From positions 68,923,381 to 68,987,380 of the forward strand of contig JALJCS010000001.1 of the NCBI GenBank assembly GCA_023055355.1: DNA of 64,000 nucleotides, given 5' to 3'. Below the pieces are notes generated by a model that saw only the letters and a list, made by a program, of their open reading frames with translations, did not search any database and was not told where the DNA came from. The DNA comes from Agelaius tricolor (lineage: Eukaryota; Chordata; Aves; Passeriformes; Icteridae). This document shows positions 40,901 through 55,900 of the stretch, piece after piece. A program made the translations under genes and the position numbers. Each line of letters starts with the position of its first letter. Positions within the stretch are counted from its first letter, which is position 1.

Positions 40901-43900
40901 TTTTATATTTTTCCCCTCCCCAGTGTGGCTGTTTAAATTCCATTTGCAGTGACCTTTGTTAAAAGAAGAAGTCTCTACATCCTGCTAGCTGTTCAAAATA
41001 ATACCTACTGAGGATTACCCACTGACACAGATTTTGAATCCCTGTCTCCTGGGTTTAAGGAGCTCTCTCATTTCTCTCTCTTTAATTATGGTATGGAGTT
41101 ATTTTTCTGGCTGTGAAGAATATCTATGCATTAGATATGAAATATCCACTGAGTTATTCAAAGACATTGAGTAAGCTCTCTTATTAGTCAAATCTTAACC
41201 TTTTTCCCTGTTTCCAAGCATGCTCCCATCAAAACCATAGAAGAAGTTTTCGTTTGCAGTTGCCCTACCCGGCCTAGTTCTCTCACTGTGAGACCATTTA
41301 TGTGCTCCCTTTTCACTTACAGCCCAAAGGCCGTATCATATGAAGACTATTCTCATCAGCATCAACATTTTCTTTTGAAAATACAAATTGCACCGGGACA
41401 AAACAGATCCCAGGCACAAATGCTCTCACAACACCCAACTAAAGAGGGCCACCCTTCTCCTTTTAACTCTTGTCCTCTGCACAGCTCCCTCCTAGCCTAA
41501 ACCTACCCGGCTTCATCGGCTGCCTGGAGCTGGCTACCCTGAACGACGATGTGATCAGCCTGTACAACTTCAAGCACGTCTACAACATCGACACCACCAC
41601 ATCGCCACCTTGTGCCAGGTAGGGGACAGTCCCGTCCTCACTCTGCCGCTCCCATTTCCTGCAAGTGTTGATCCTGACGGCTCATTCCTGCTTCAGATTT
41701 AAAAAAATGAAGGTGGTATTGAGTCGTCCCAGAAGGAAGTTGGTGGCTCTTAGCTCCTAATTGCATCGACAAGTTTAATTTTATTTATAAATCTCTGCAT
41801 GTGTGGAAGTTGGACTGCTTATGAATCCTTTTTAGCATGAGATATTCTATGATTTTCTTGCTGTCTCCACTAGCTATCTCATAATCTTGTTCATGTCTTC
41901 ATAAAGCAAACTGCCACATTATCTGGGGCTTGTTCCAGGCTCCCTCCTTACCCCACTGCTTGCCTTGGACAGAGCTTCTCCTGACTGGAATCACATTGCT
42001 CCAAGCGATGCAGCCACAGCCAGTCAGGTCTGCTAGGCCAGATAACCTTCAGTGTAGTCCCACCCCAGCCTGGAAGGCTTACACAAAACTTTCTTCCTTT
42101 AAGTGCACTTAAAACCACCACAGATATTCCTTAGATGATTCCCTTTCAGAAACTGGGAAATGCAGCTCCTAAAGTAGAAGTGAACAGCAGCTGCAGCATT
42201 CGTGCAGCACAGACACAGCAGGCATTTTGCTCACACTACAGGCAGCAACAGCAGAACCTCTCCCTGGAAAGAAAAGGAGAGTAATTTGCAGCATGCACTG
42301 GGAAGAAACGCAGGAAGTGTTGGGATAGGGAAAATGAGCTTCCCACACCATTCCCACAGGGAGCGCAAGCTGCTGCTTTCCAGAACAGAGCATACCAGAG
42401 TCAGCTAAAGTTCTTGGAGAATTCAAATGGATTTCTGCACAAACTGGGAAAGCTCTTAATAGACATATCTGTGCATCCTTATAATGAGGAAGTGCTGTGG
42501 GCCTATCACTTTTCAAGGATGAGCAAAGAATTTTCCTGTCCTCTACATATAGCTCAGGATAAAAGCCTGATATAATGATGGAGTTAGATGTACCTAGAGC
42601 TACACATTATTTTTCAGGAAAAAAAAAAAAAACAGAAAAAAATGGCAAGGAAGTCATCAGTCTCCCCCTTGCCAGGCAGAAGCAGAAGTTCAGAACAATT
42701 ATTTCAATAAAGAATGTAAAGGCATTTAAGTTCCCCTAAATTAAAACCCTTCCCTGCTTGCTTTTACCATAGAGATAAGTTGGCTTTCACTCAGAGCCGG
42801 GCTGTGAGCTATTTCTTTGATGGCTCTGGCTATGCCTTGGCCAGAAACATTGAGAGAAGGGGAAAATTCAGCCAGGTGACTCGATTTGACATCGAAGTTC
42901 GAACACCTACAGACACCGGATTGATCCTGCTGATGATCAATGGGGTGAGTACCAAGTCCTGCTAGTACCCTTTATCCATTGGCACCACAAGTTCCCCAGT
43001 ACCTAGAATATCTTGGAAAATCCAAGATGTCCTCACATTTAACTTCTGGGAAGAGGAAATACTTTGTGTTTGTCTGGTGCATGCATACATTAGGAGGAAA
43101 CTGGAACTTACTCTGCAAAGGGCTCAGGAAGCCAAAGCCTTGAGTTAGACTCTGCTTTTATCCAGAGACAGTCAGGACTTCAAACTGGTCATATCCTCAT
43201 GATGATACTTCAAGACAGACTCCAGTTAAGCCCAGTTGTTGTGCCTTTATTTAAATGTGAATGCTCAATCAAAGCTATAGGAAATTTCTGTGAAGTAACT
43301 CCCAAAAAGTAGCCACTTTGTGGTAGCCGCCACTTTATAACTGTGCCTCAGGGTGTACTAGAGTTAAATATTTAAGTTACTGAAAATAGAACGCAGTCCA
43401 AATAAAAAGGCTTGATCCAAATGTCAGGAGCTTTTCTGAAGTGTGAGAGTGATAGAATCTCTGTAAGAGTTTGAGGACATGAAAATATCTTTTGAAGACA
43501 AACATGGATTTTTTTTTTTTTTGTCTTTGGGCATTTCCACATCAAGCTCAGGATTACAACCTAGAAAAGTCACAGAAAACATTTTTCTATGCAGATGCAA
43601 TCCACAGACAGACACTTGTGTAGGCACCGACATGTAACATTGCTTTAAGAATTTTGAAAAAAAAAATCCACTCTTAGAAGAGCTACTCTCTCCTTTAGAG
43701 TAATTTCCAGAGGAGGGTGGTGGGAAGCAATTTGCTCTGTAGCATAGCATGCTACCCACTAACCTTCATTCTTTGGAGGGTTTGACTAAGCAGCTGCTGT
43801 TAAAAATTGCAGAGCACTCATTTTTCTTCAAAGCAAAAGCACCTAGACGTTTCTTGGAGACGTATGCATTTTATACGTGTCAGTGGAAACTGCAATCAAC

Positions 43901-46900
43901 TTGGATATCAGCTGTGGGAGACCTTACCTGCTCACAAGTACTTTTAGAAAGTCTGTGTAAGGTGGTCCATTATCCAATTCCACAAAGACAGCTCATAAAT
44001 ATTCTTAATGTAATCCTTGTTTCATTTTCAAGTTTATGCTGTTCAGAACAAACCCAAGCTACAGTTTCATTTAAAAGTGCTAGATTAAAACCTACTCTTA
44101 CTTCTTTAAGTAGTGACTTCTGAAGGTGGACTCATTTATGTCAAAGACAGCAGTTCTTAGACTGCAGTAGTGAATTTAGAATTATTGTTCCCATGTTTCC
44201 ATTAGCCATGAACAGTAGGAGAGAAGAAAAAGCATTGAAAGCATTAACCCAGATGCACATTTGCTGTAAATTTTGTCTCTATTTCTTTATGTTTAGTTTT
44301 GGAACAAGACTAATTCTAGGGTGCAGATCTTCATTTCAAGCACTCCCTAAAGATTTTCCAAAGTACAGCTCCTGTTTATAAAACTTAGGTCACCCAGCCA
44401 CAGAACAGAAACTGAATCAAAGTAGGAGCAGTCAGGAATTCTAGTAACCAAACACATAGTAAATACACTCCAGCTATTGTTATCATTTCAGTAAATACAT
44501 CAGTGCTGATCAGGCCTATGAAAAGACAAAATCCTGAGCAATTACAGACATTGTGATGGAACCTCACAATGCAGACATGGCCATATGAGCACAACATTGC
44601 TTTCACCAGTATAATATCTTTCATTTAGGGCATGGGGTATTATTTCAACAGTGAATAGGTATTCCTGATGTTAACACACCTTTCTGGTAGAGGATAGTGA
44701 CATCACTGTGCTACCAAATACTATTTCTATAAGGAAACAGTTCCAAGTCTTCCAAAAAGCAACACTTATAAAACAATTTTACGTTCATGTGCATATATAA
44801 ACATATATTACAAATATAAAAATATAGAAAAATGTGTTACACTTTCGCAAATATTTTTTTCCCAGCATGCTTTTCCCAATGTCAATCTTATAACTCTGTT
44901 TATAAAATTTTTTTAATTGCTGCCACACAGTCCTTTTCTGACTGCTGTTTTGTTATTACACAGAGCATGTTCTTCAGCCTAGAGATGCAGAATGGTTTCT
45001 TGTACCTCCGCTATGACTTTGGTTTCAGCAGTGGCCCTGTGCTTCTCGAGGACTCCATGAGGAAGGCTAGGATCAACGATGCTAAATTTCATGAGGTACA
45101 GATGTGGTTGCTATCACAGCTGTTTGACCAACTATCCCAGAGGCTCCAAGCAGAAATAATTGCTCCAATGGCCATGAAAGGTGCCAAAGGATGAGGGGCA
45201 GGCGGTGATATGGTAGAACAGGCAGAAGAGCAGAGTGCATGCAAGTCCTACTAGTACAGAGCAGAGGAAAGGGAAGGCTGTCCCTGCCTCCTCATAAATC
45301 AGTGCTTGTAGACAGATTGTGTGTATTACTAACCAAGGACACAACCATTCACGTGGGAGAAAGTTTTCCATATGAAATTATATCAAGGACAGTCCTCTAA
45401 ATCAAATATAAAACTTTCCTCAAGTAAAACCATGTCATTATGTTAACTTGACCACCTTAGTTGTTATGCTTTGCTTTACAAGAATTATGGCATTTCCTAT
45501 TTCTTTAAAAAGAGAGTTGATTTGATAGCAACATTTATATATGCACAGTGTTTTAGGGACTTTGGCAGATGTAAAATATCTACTTGCATTTAGTTTCAGG
45601 GAATTTGCTGTAAGCCAATGCAACTGTGACAGCAGCAAATTCCCCCCATAGTGAGTTGCTTCTCCTGCCTTTTACTTGATGTCAATTCAAAGTCTGATTC
45701 GTGACCAAAACTACAGCTATAGACCTGTTCATGTTAAAGCAAAGAACAATTTAACTTATGCTTTGACAGTGAAATAACTTTTTAAAAATATGTCTTAATT
45801 TTTGGATAAATCAAGAAAGCATTCTGAAGTTTACAGAGCTTCTGTTTGCCACAGTGTAGAATTTGGTACATTTTCTTTATTCTTAGTTGAACTATCCTGA
45901 GAATTCAGTTGTCAGAAAAAAAAAAGATATCAAAACAAACTTTCTACTAGTAATCATTGTCAGCCTCTCCCAATTTACAAACAAATTCTCTGTTAAATGG
46001 GGGGAACTTTTCAAACAGAAGCTATAAAGATGCAATCAATTTTGCAAGATCACCATAACAGCTTATAAAAGATTACACTTCTAAGCACATGCTTTTTTTT
46101 CAGATTTCTATTATATATCACAATTCCAAGAAGATGATCTTGGTAGTAGACAGAAGACACATAAAAAGTGTGGACAATGAAAGAACAGCAATGCCCTTCA
46201 CAGACATTTACATTGGAGGAGCACCTGCTGAGATCTTGCACTCCAGGTTGGTTTACAAATGGGATTCAATCAGTATTTTCAATTAACCACCATATGTAAA
46301 GTTGTATGGCCTGTCCTTAAGGAGTATAAATGAAACAATTTCTTTGGCATCAACCTCATATAAAACAACCCTTCAGACACTCTAAGCGTGTCTCAGAACT
46401 CTTAAGTATTCAAGACAAGGCTTGATCCAGCACAGTCAAATTTTACTGACACTGGCTCTGTTTTAGAAAGGGTAACAGAAACAGTTGTGTTCTTCAAACA
46501 AAAAGGCATTTTCAAAGAACGTGTTAGCATATAAAATTGGTATTACTTCTTGCTCAGCAAAAAGTGACCAAGACCCTCTACCAACCACATTTTCAAATCT
46601 AAAGATGATCTTTTTCCCACTAAGCATTTCAGTTCTGATTTGTCTCAGGTTCTCTTTGGATCTAAGTCAGCTGGCTCTGTGTAGGCGTGGGAAGAAAAGG
46701 TCTCATTTTCCTATTTTACCATTTGACAGAAATGCAGTTTAATCTCAGTAGACTGTGTAACTCTCATTTCCTGCCACAGGAATCTGCTGGACCCCAGGGT
46801 CATGCCCTGAGAGCAGACTGGCTACTTGAAGAAGAGTATTCTCTTCTGATAGGCAGTATTCATTCCCAGGGTCAGACAGCAAGGCCAGAATTTTCAAAAT

Positions 46901-49900
46901 GGCTCCAGCTACTGTTTCAAGTGTCATAACTGCTAACAGAAATACCCTCCATGTTTAAAAAAAAAAAAAAAAAAAAAAGAAATGTTGAGCAACAGCTTCT
47001 GGGACTTAGTGACATTTTATTCTTTATTTTGTTGTCAAAATTGACTGCTGACTTGAAAAATAATATATGAGATACAAAGTGCTTAATCTTTAAGCTTTTA
47101 AGACAGTGACAAACTTCATGTAAAGAAAATTTGTGCCTTTCAATCTCCTGTAGTTAATTGAACATGCAGGCAAAGTGGTGGGCAAGGGAGAAACAGAGTA
47201 TAACTTAACTGTCCTTTCAAATAGTTCTTTACAAAGGTCTTTTATAAGGGGCTATTAAGATAGTGGAGTGGAGAGAGAAAATGCTGCAGTGGATTGGAAA
47301 GCAGCTGGGAAAGAGAAAATAGGACATAGTAGTAACTTTTCAATTTTCACAGTATAAAAAGTCTACAGCTCATGCTCAAAGGATCTCTCTCAGGGCTGGT
47401 ATTAAATACATTAATGATCTAGAAAGAAAGTACAGAAGGATGGTGAAAATTACTCTCATTAATCAAGGCTAAAGAACATCAAAAAAGCCCAGAAGGACCT
47501 AGAAATCTAGGCAATTGAGCAGCTCAATGGCAGATGAGACTTGCTCACAAATACAGGACAGAAGATGAATCACATGAATTATGCCTGCAGTTTTCCAAGC
47601 AGATTGTGGTTATTCTGAAAAACACCTGGAAGGTACTGTCAAAGCAGGAAAAACAGCATCTCAATTAATAGGCAGTATCAGATAAAAAAATACCATAGGC
47701 ATTGTAAAAATATTATCAATTATAATGTTAAAAATATATACAGAAATTATTTAAGCAGAGGTGCAACTTTGTCTCTGATATTATACTCAACTTTCATTCT
47801 CTTTACAAGGGTAGACAGCAAAAAGTATGGACCAAACATGGTGGCATCATTCTATTTTTATCAGGAGCATAAGTTAGTAGCAGCAGTAGAGAGAGTAGTA
47901 CATGATTAGTAGGATACTATCTACTACTGATAATTATGCTTCCTCTTTGCAGACAGACTCACATTTAACTGACTTTGCAGGGCAGCAGCAGCATGGGGAA
48001 ACTAGCTCTAGTCCTACAGCAATCTAATATTCTTCTTAAGCAGCGTAACTTTCACTCTTCAAATGCATCTCTCTCTGTCAATTGCCTTTTTTCTCCAAAT
48101 AAATGAATCTGGAAGTACCACCATCCATTATTTTGCTCTCACCTCACTCTCTGCATAAATCAGAAAGCTAAGGGTAGGTAGGAGCACTGGGACCTTAACT
48201 GAATTAAGAAATTAACTCAGAAGCCTTTCTTTAAGTGAAAGCCTTTCTTCTATAGCTTGTTTATAGAAAATGTTGTGGCATTTAACAGAAAGGCAGACTT
48301 GTCATATACAGCCAGCCTCAGGGTCAATCAGAGTAAAGATTATAGTGGTTAATTGATACCCCACAATTTGGTCCAAACCCCAGTAAGGATGACAGAAGCC
48401 CTCCTGCTGATTTCACTGCAGAGCAAATTAGGCCCCTACAGCACTCCTTCTCTCACTGTGTTTCAGACATGTACATCTGCACTACTTCCCCTGATGGTCT
48501 GGTTTTGCCAATGCAAAAAATTAGGCATTTCCAGACCTCGAATTCTTCTACCATGTTCCCAATATCTGCCTTATAATGACATAACTCACAGACAGCAAGT
48601 GCAGGTAGTAGAGGTCAACAGTATCACATCATGTGAGGTGAAGAGTCCCACTGCTAAGCTACACCTTGCTTAAAAGGACAAAGACTGCTTCCAGGCAGCC
48701 AGGTCAGAACTCTGGATTTCACACCCACTCCTTCAGTGTATTTGCTCCCTGGTTATCTCCTGGACTGGTATGCAGCAGCTCCCATGTAATTTCCTTGCCC
48801 CTATCACAGACTCACTGTGATTTTATGCAAATTACTTCTTCATGCACCTTGAGAATTGTGAGGATAAACTCAATTATAATCATCCTGTGCTGTAATGTTG
48901 TGCTGGTATCTTGGTAAGGTGTGGAGTTGAAAAACTGAGAGTAACGAGCAGGAGCAATGGGGATACACTACTGTGCTGTCTACCTCAAATCTGACATTAA
49001 AAAAAGGTCCTGGAAGCCCACCCACTGCTCTCATTTAAAATTATGTAAACCCACACATCAGCAAGTAGAACTTACTCTTACTTCCCTGACCTCTGTTAGT
49101 ATTTTTCATAAGAAATAGAGACCTATTTGTTGTCATCTTATTGCAAAAGTGCCATACCTTCTCAGTGATTTCTCATGGGCATCTCCTCACAGCACGGACT
49201 CCTTCTTCTTCTTCACAGCACAGCCAACAAACTCCAACAACTCTCCTCAACCAGCTAACCCATTCTTTTGTAGCACTCCTCTTTGTACTGGACACAGCTG
49301 TGGCCTGTTAAGGGCAGGCCTGTTCCTAATCTTTGGTGATTAGTACAGCTGCAACTCCTCAGGTGTGAGACTACCTTCTACACTATCTTTATCTTCTTAC
49401 ATTCTATTCCTCCACACACATTTGCTTGCGAAGGCAAGAATTGAGCTTGCTAGTAAAATCAAGACAGGAAACCTAAATTGGAACCTCTCTTCAAAGCTAA
49501 AAAATTAAGATAAAATCCATTTATTTTTACTGTAAGTAGTTACAAATACATTATATTTTCTACAATTGGTGCATCTTGACTTTTCAAAACATACAATGTG
49601 GCTCATTAGCTGTTTTACACAAAGATGCAAGAGTTGGGCACTAGTGAGGCAAATGACTGAAGTTCTTCCAGAACTTTTTTAGAACATCTTGGCAACAAAA
49701 TCCTGTTCAGAAAGGCAAGAGCTATCTAACTGCAGTTTGTTTGGTATTGTTGTCCAACAGCATTAGTTCACATCTGGCAGGAAGTATCGGCTTTAAAGGC
49801 TGCATGAAGGGTTTCCAGTTCCAAAAGAAGGATTTCAACTTGTTGGAAGAACCAGGAACCCTGGGAATCAGCTATGGGTGCCCAGAGGATTCACTGGTAA

Positions 49901-52900
49901 GCATAACACCATTTGTGACATAACAGCAATTTTGACAATGGAAATAGCTGGGAGCTTGAGTTTTACTCCAAACAATGGAAAGACAGTCTTCCACCAAGCA
50001 CTCATTGACTAGCAGAGGTGTGGAGTTTGTGTGTGTCTGTTAAGTCTGCTGACATAATACCCAATTTTCATTCTGAACTATAGCACAAGGTATTTCACTT
50101 AAAATTCTTCTCATATGTGAAATTGCAATGTGAAAACTCAATCTGAAATAAATTATGTACTGTATTCTGAATGGAAATATTCCAATGTAATTCATTTTTT
50201 TCTTAAAGATACAAGAAGAATCACCCTTACATGCATCCTAATACAGATGTGTGAAATGGAAAAGACAGCAAAAAATTCACCCTTCAAATGAGTTCTCCCT
50301 TTAAGCCAGATCAGCTCTTCCTCTGTGACACACACACACATAAACTGTACCAGCATTAGCTCTGAGAAAATTGCCATTTAGCTTCTGGTCCCTTCTATCA
50401 TTCACCATTTGTCCAGTACAATGCAAGGCTGGCAAATCCAGATAGTGTTTGGGGTCTTCATCCTGTGGCCACGTCTATCAAAAGCCATGCTGCAAACCTG
50501 TGAAGAGGAAGGATTGCTTGTAGAACTCATCACACCACCTCACCCTCTGTCAACATGGAAGCTCTCTGTAATTTGTCCTGCCTTGGACCTAGCATTGCTC
50601 CTGAGACTCAGAGGGTTATAGACCACCATGTTCAATACCCTCCACCCTACCCCAGTACCCAGCACAGCACACAAAGTAGCATGTCACATGTTGGAACTGT
50701 GATTCAGTGCCATGCAACTCAGACAGGGGCATGAGCACCTCTGCTTCTACTTTTCATGCTCTTTAACGTCAGCAGACTTAGAATAGGGCCAAGATCCCAG
50801 GAAGTTGGGAATAATTTGACTTAGTCTAAAATTGCTACACTTTCTCAAGATTTTCCCATGATGGGAGAGAAAGCCTATATAAATTAGGGTAAGATATGCA
50901 GGAAAAATTGGTTTTTAGAACTGAACTGGCTGCAACTGTTAAAAAAAAAAAAAAAAGAAAAAGCCCTATTCTTTGTATTATTGGAATGTTTTTTGAGCTG
51001 TACTTCTAATTTCATTTTATTTAATACACAGATGTCCCGCAATGCATATTTCAATGGTGAGAGCTTCATTGCATCAAGCCAAAAAGTGTCCCTCTTTACT
51101 GAGTTTGAAGGAGGCTTTAATTTCCGGACCTTGCAGCCCAGTGGGCTGTTGTTTTACTATTCTGAAGGAGTAAGTATCTATTTTTTTTACTGTTTGTTTT
51201 ATTTTACCTTTTCATTTTTTCCCCAGGAGAATACTAGGTGAATAATACAATTTCTCACTTTATGGTTTCAAGATAAAGCAGTCTGCAATATAGAAGCATT
51301 CACTGGTGACCTCATTTTTACAGTTTGCATAGGATCTATAGATGAAAACCAGTAATGCTTAGACATTATTTTGATGCTGAGAAGAGAACCGGATCATATG
51401 CCTAGAATTAACATGCATCCACTTGTGTTCGCTGAAGTCCTCAGGGCAGAAATGCACAGAGCACCTTGCTGTGCTCAGCAGCACTGCAATCCCTATTTGG
51501 ACCTGCAGGTGCTACCAAAGTACAAATAATATTAAGGACCTGACATTTGCCATCCAGACAATCACCGAGAAGCAAAGTTTGCTTGAATTAGTGGCACGGC
51601 ATTTTGAGCATTGCTGAGCTGACAGAAATCAGTCACAAAACTGCCTATGTTCCCAGATGGCACTCAGACCTCCATGTGTGACTGGGAAAAGCTACACTTG
51701 AGAATAGCTCCTTGCAGCTCTGGGAAGCCAGGCTGCTCTAAATACCCCCTGAGAAGTGTGACCTGGGCAGAAATATGGACTTGCACTCACAAAATGTTGT
51801 GTGAGACAAAGCGATCCCAAGATGCTGCAGGCTCAGACTGACATCTGCAGTGAGCATGAGCTCAGATGACAGAACATTTGCAACCACCCCCAAATGTCTG
51901 TTCTGCTATGCTTGCAGAATATCATCAGCAGTGCAGCAGAGGAGGCTGTGTGGCAGCCATAACCACTTCTAAACTTTCCTGTGTCGCAGCCTGGAGAATT
52001 ACCTTCAATTGAAATCAGTAACCGTGTCAGCTCCCCACGCCGTTTGCATAAATGAGGCCTCGCACACACCACTTCAGGTTTTTAACTCAACAGCTCTAAT
52101 CCTGAGGTGCCAAGTGCCCTACTAAACAAGCAGAAGTTCAGCTATTTAGCGCTTGGCAAATGAGGCAGAACGATTCCTACCAGTGAACAGTGGCAGGGCT
52201 TGCTCTAATGGAACTGGGAGCATTCTGCTAGTGGCACAGTGATCTCGAACGCCTGACCCAGATAGCACATCTTATCTCTGAGATAATTTTGAGTGATTGA
52301 ACGGGTCTGATCAGAGGGAATTAGAAAAAGAAAAAAACGTCTTGGTCTTATGACAGCAGGAATCTCGCAGTAGCAGCTGCTCAATACGGTACCAGAAACA
52401 CAAATGAAATGCAAACATCATACATTTGTGCTACATGGAAGGAGCTCATGTGACAGGTACATGAGACATAATCAGCAGCAGAATTCCCAGAATTCAGACT
52501 TTAAAACTGGCAATATAAATTCTAATGATGTCATCTCTTGTTTTGCTTCTCAGAGTATATCTTTTTGCAAATGAAGCACAAATGTGGAACACAGAAGGAT
52601 AATAAATACAAGAGGAAAATTCACAGAACTTAATTTTTCTGTGTAATGCTTGCTTATGAAGGTGTTTTTGTCTGTATTTCAGCCAGATGTATTATCCATC
52701 TCTATGGAGAGAGGTGCCGTGGTTTTAAATGCAAGTGGAACCAAAATTCAGTCACCAGACCGAAATTACAATGATGGGAAAACACATTTCATCATTACTT
52801 CTGTCACCCCAGAAAGGTAAAGCTGTACAGCATCTTTTATTCTCTACCTTTAGAGCATAAATATTTCTTGTAAAGCACATTATCATTTAGCACTCACTTT

Positions 52901-55900
52901 TAAATACTTGAGCGGGGCTTTTTTTAAGTGACTGATTTTAAAATGTGATTGAAAACTGACCAACTCGGGCCTGAGCTCAAGATGATGAGAATTTTTTTTT
53001 AAATGCAAATAGTTTTTCTGAAAGCTTAGTCCTTTTTTGTTCTCAGGTAAGAAAACAGTTTAATAACATTTAAGGCTAGCATGAGATTAATTTTTTAACA
53101 GGATTGATTCTTTTAATTTGTTAAAACAATTCCCAGTTTACCCTAAAGTAATTGAGGCATCATCACATAAAGCATTCATCTGGGATGCACACAGTGAAAC
53201 ATGTTAAAAATATTTTTAGCACTGGCAGCCACAAATGTGACTAAATAGAGCAGTAGGGAATAAGTCTCTCACTGTGCTCCTTGTAACTCTTGAAGGCTTT
53301 GGTTTATTGGTATGTTTTACTATTGTTCATATGTTTAATTTTTTTTAGAAGGTCACATAATCAAAGAAACTTTCTTTAAGAATCTTACCTATTAGATACA
53401 AGTATTCTTACTTTCCTAATGGAAATCAAGGTTTGTACCTATGACTTCTAACATCCAAGAATCACAGTTTGAAAAGCTGAAGGTGTAAAAAGGTGCTTTG
53501 GAATAACCTTGGGGATTGTCATGTCTCCCTGAGTTTGCAAAACAAAATCAATGTCTGATGCTTTAGTATACTTAGTTTCTTATAAAGCCAGAGAATCATT
53601 CCTGACTTCTGCAACAATTAGTGGGTTGCAAAATCAGATTAGTTAAAAAGCATTGTATAAGCTCAAACACCACTGCACTGTGATGAAAGAGAAAGAAAAA
53701 GGGATAGGGCCATAAACAATTAGCATGTGCTTGGATCTTATTTTACCCAAAAGGTGGCTCCATCCCTTCATCAGCAACCCCCTAGTCTGTCTTTCTTCAC
53801 TGTACAATTTTGGACTTCACAATTAACTGCAGGGTAATATTAAATCCATAGGCCTGTGTACACAGTTTTGCCAATGCACTGCACTGCACAGCTGAAATCA
53901 AGGTCCTCTCGTGCCTTTGAGCAGTAGTGCTGAGTGTGTATGCACTGAGTGGAGTGTTTTGGGTGCACTGTGCTGTCTGACCACTGGCACCAACGTTTCC
54001 AAAGCTAGCCTGCAAAATGGATGCTTTGCCTTTGCAGGTATGAGCTGACTGTTGATGACAAGAAACAGAGCAAGAAGAACCCAGCAAAGGACAGAGCAGG
54101 GAAAAGCCCAGACAGCATCAAGAAGTTTTATTTTGGTGGCTCTCCCCTCAGAACACAGCAAGCCAACTTCACTGGCTGCATAAGCAATGCCTACTTCACT
54201 AGGTGAGTAACATCCTCCCAAACACATTAACAGGCAGTCACTGCCCTGCCTGACAGCTTGAATAGTAGCTCGTGAGAAGTGATTTATTGTCACAATAAAA
54301 ATTCCTCTCTCATTTTGTGAGGCTAGACAGCATGTGTGAATAAGATTTTTACCTTATTTGCCATGGAATCTGTTGGCACAGATCTGTTAGGTTAAGATAT
54401 TGTTAAGGTGGGAATAACTTGATGAAATAAGCTTTCAGTGCTAATGCTGCTGGTGCAATGAATAATTTGCATAGCTGTAATTTACATTTATATTATGTAG
54501 CTCTCAGGTCTGCCTTTGAAACAAAATTGTATTAAGACATCTTGCAGAAGCTGGGGAGGTTAGGACTTTGGTCATGTAAAAATGATCAGAATGTGTTGAT
54601 CTTAATTGTTTTACAATATGTTCTTATATAGATTTTAAAGTTGAATTTGATGCTGCAGATTGACATTCTCTGTTTATGCCAGCATATATACAACACACAG
54701 ATGTACTATGGGTTGTCCTCATTACCCATACATTGACTGATCAATCTGTACTTTCATCCATGGTCCAAGAATGAACCATTCAAATATAATTTAAATATAA
54801 TTTAATATAACATTTAAATATAGTTTAAACCCATTCAAATATAATCTAAACTATAAATGTAAAATTCTGAGATTTTTATGCAGACAATTCTAACACTTGA
54901 GAAAAAAAGCTGTTCTTGTCATCTCCTCTTTGAAACACAGGTTGGATCAAGAGGTTGAAGTGGAGGATTTCCAGAAGTACTCTGAGAAAGTTCAGGCATC
55001 TTTGTATGGATGCCCTGTTGAATCTCCTCCAGTTGCTCTTCTCCATAAGAAAGGAAAAAATTCATCAAAAGCCAAAGGAAACCGTAATAAAAAGGTCTGC
55101 TACAAATTGCTCCACTACCACTCTAGAGTTTTCCAAAATTCTCCAAATTATGGATCTAAAATGCACAAAGACAATGTCCCATATATGAACAGGACCCTGT
55201 TCCTTTACATATTCCATCACTGGAAATGATTGCCCTGACACAATCTATCTGGCCTATACTTGCGTCTTTCTCTTTTGCTAGAATTATAAAATAAAATACC
55301 TGACCTCTTCAAAACAGTACTTCAGAAACAAGCCTTTCTGATTTCTTCTGTATTCTAAAGGCAAAAACCTTGCTTCTGTTCTCATCTGCTTCTGTATGGC
55401 TCTCTACTGGGTACAATTAGTACATATTAATATAAATGGGGAAAAACCTTCCTCCAGCATGCAGAATTTTTAGTCTAAGCATATCCTCTCATGCCTATAA
55501 TATAGCTGATATCACCAAAAGCAGAGAGAAAAAGATTTAATTAGGAAAACTGCAAAAAATTTAATTGTAATAATGTAAGCTACACAAGTATTTTGTTCTG
55601 TCTTGTTCTGCCTTGTTCAGTCTTGTTCCTGCCTTGTTCTGTCCTAAATCAGCATTTACAGTAGATCTGTTCAAGGAAAATTTGACTCGGAAACAACCCT
55701 GGTATTTATGTAGTGAAACAATATATTACTAGTTTATATATAAATTATACTGTTATTTTATTATGTCCAATCTTAGCTAAAAATTCTGGTTAATAGTTCT
55801 TTTTCTATGAAGGTGGGAAGAGATAAAGACAAGATTGCACAGCCTTCATCTGGCCTCAAAAAGCTGTATCAAGTGAATTTGCAAAAAGAGCCTCAGTGCC

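Larger units (their letters stand above)
46247..49760. other. LAMA4 intron 23
   Basis: 3.5 kb. A 22-base A run lies at 46957-46978. The stretch at about 47380-47650 resembles the decayed reverse-transcriptase end of an old CR1-like LINE. At 46780-46930 an exon mimic was examined and rejected. The rest shows no gene. Confidence 0.65.

Noticed and set aside
46780..46930. Possible hidden exon in intron 23 with acceptor CTGCCACAG and the residues ALRA, reminiscent of the mammalian LG2 sequence missing from E24
   Set aside because: In the phase required after E23 the sequence reaches a TGA after about ten codons, and the ALRA text lies in another frame. E23 to E24 already joins in frame.
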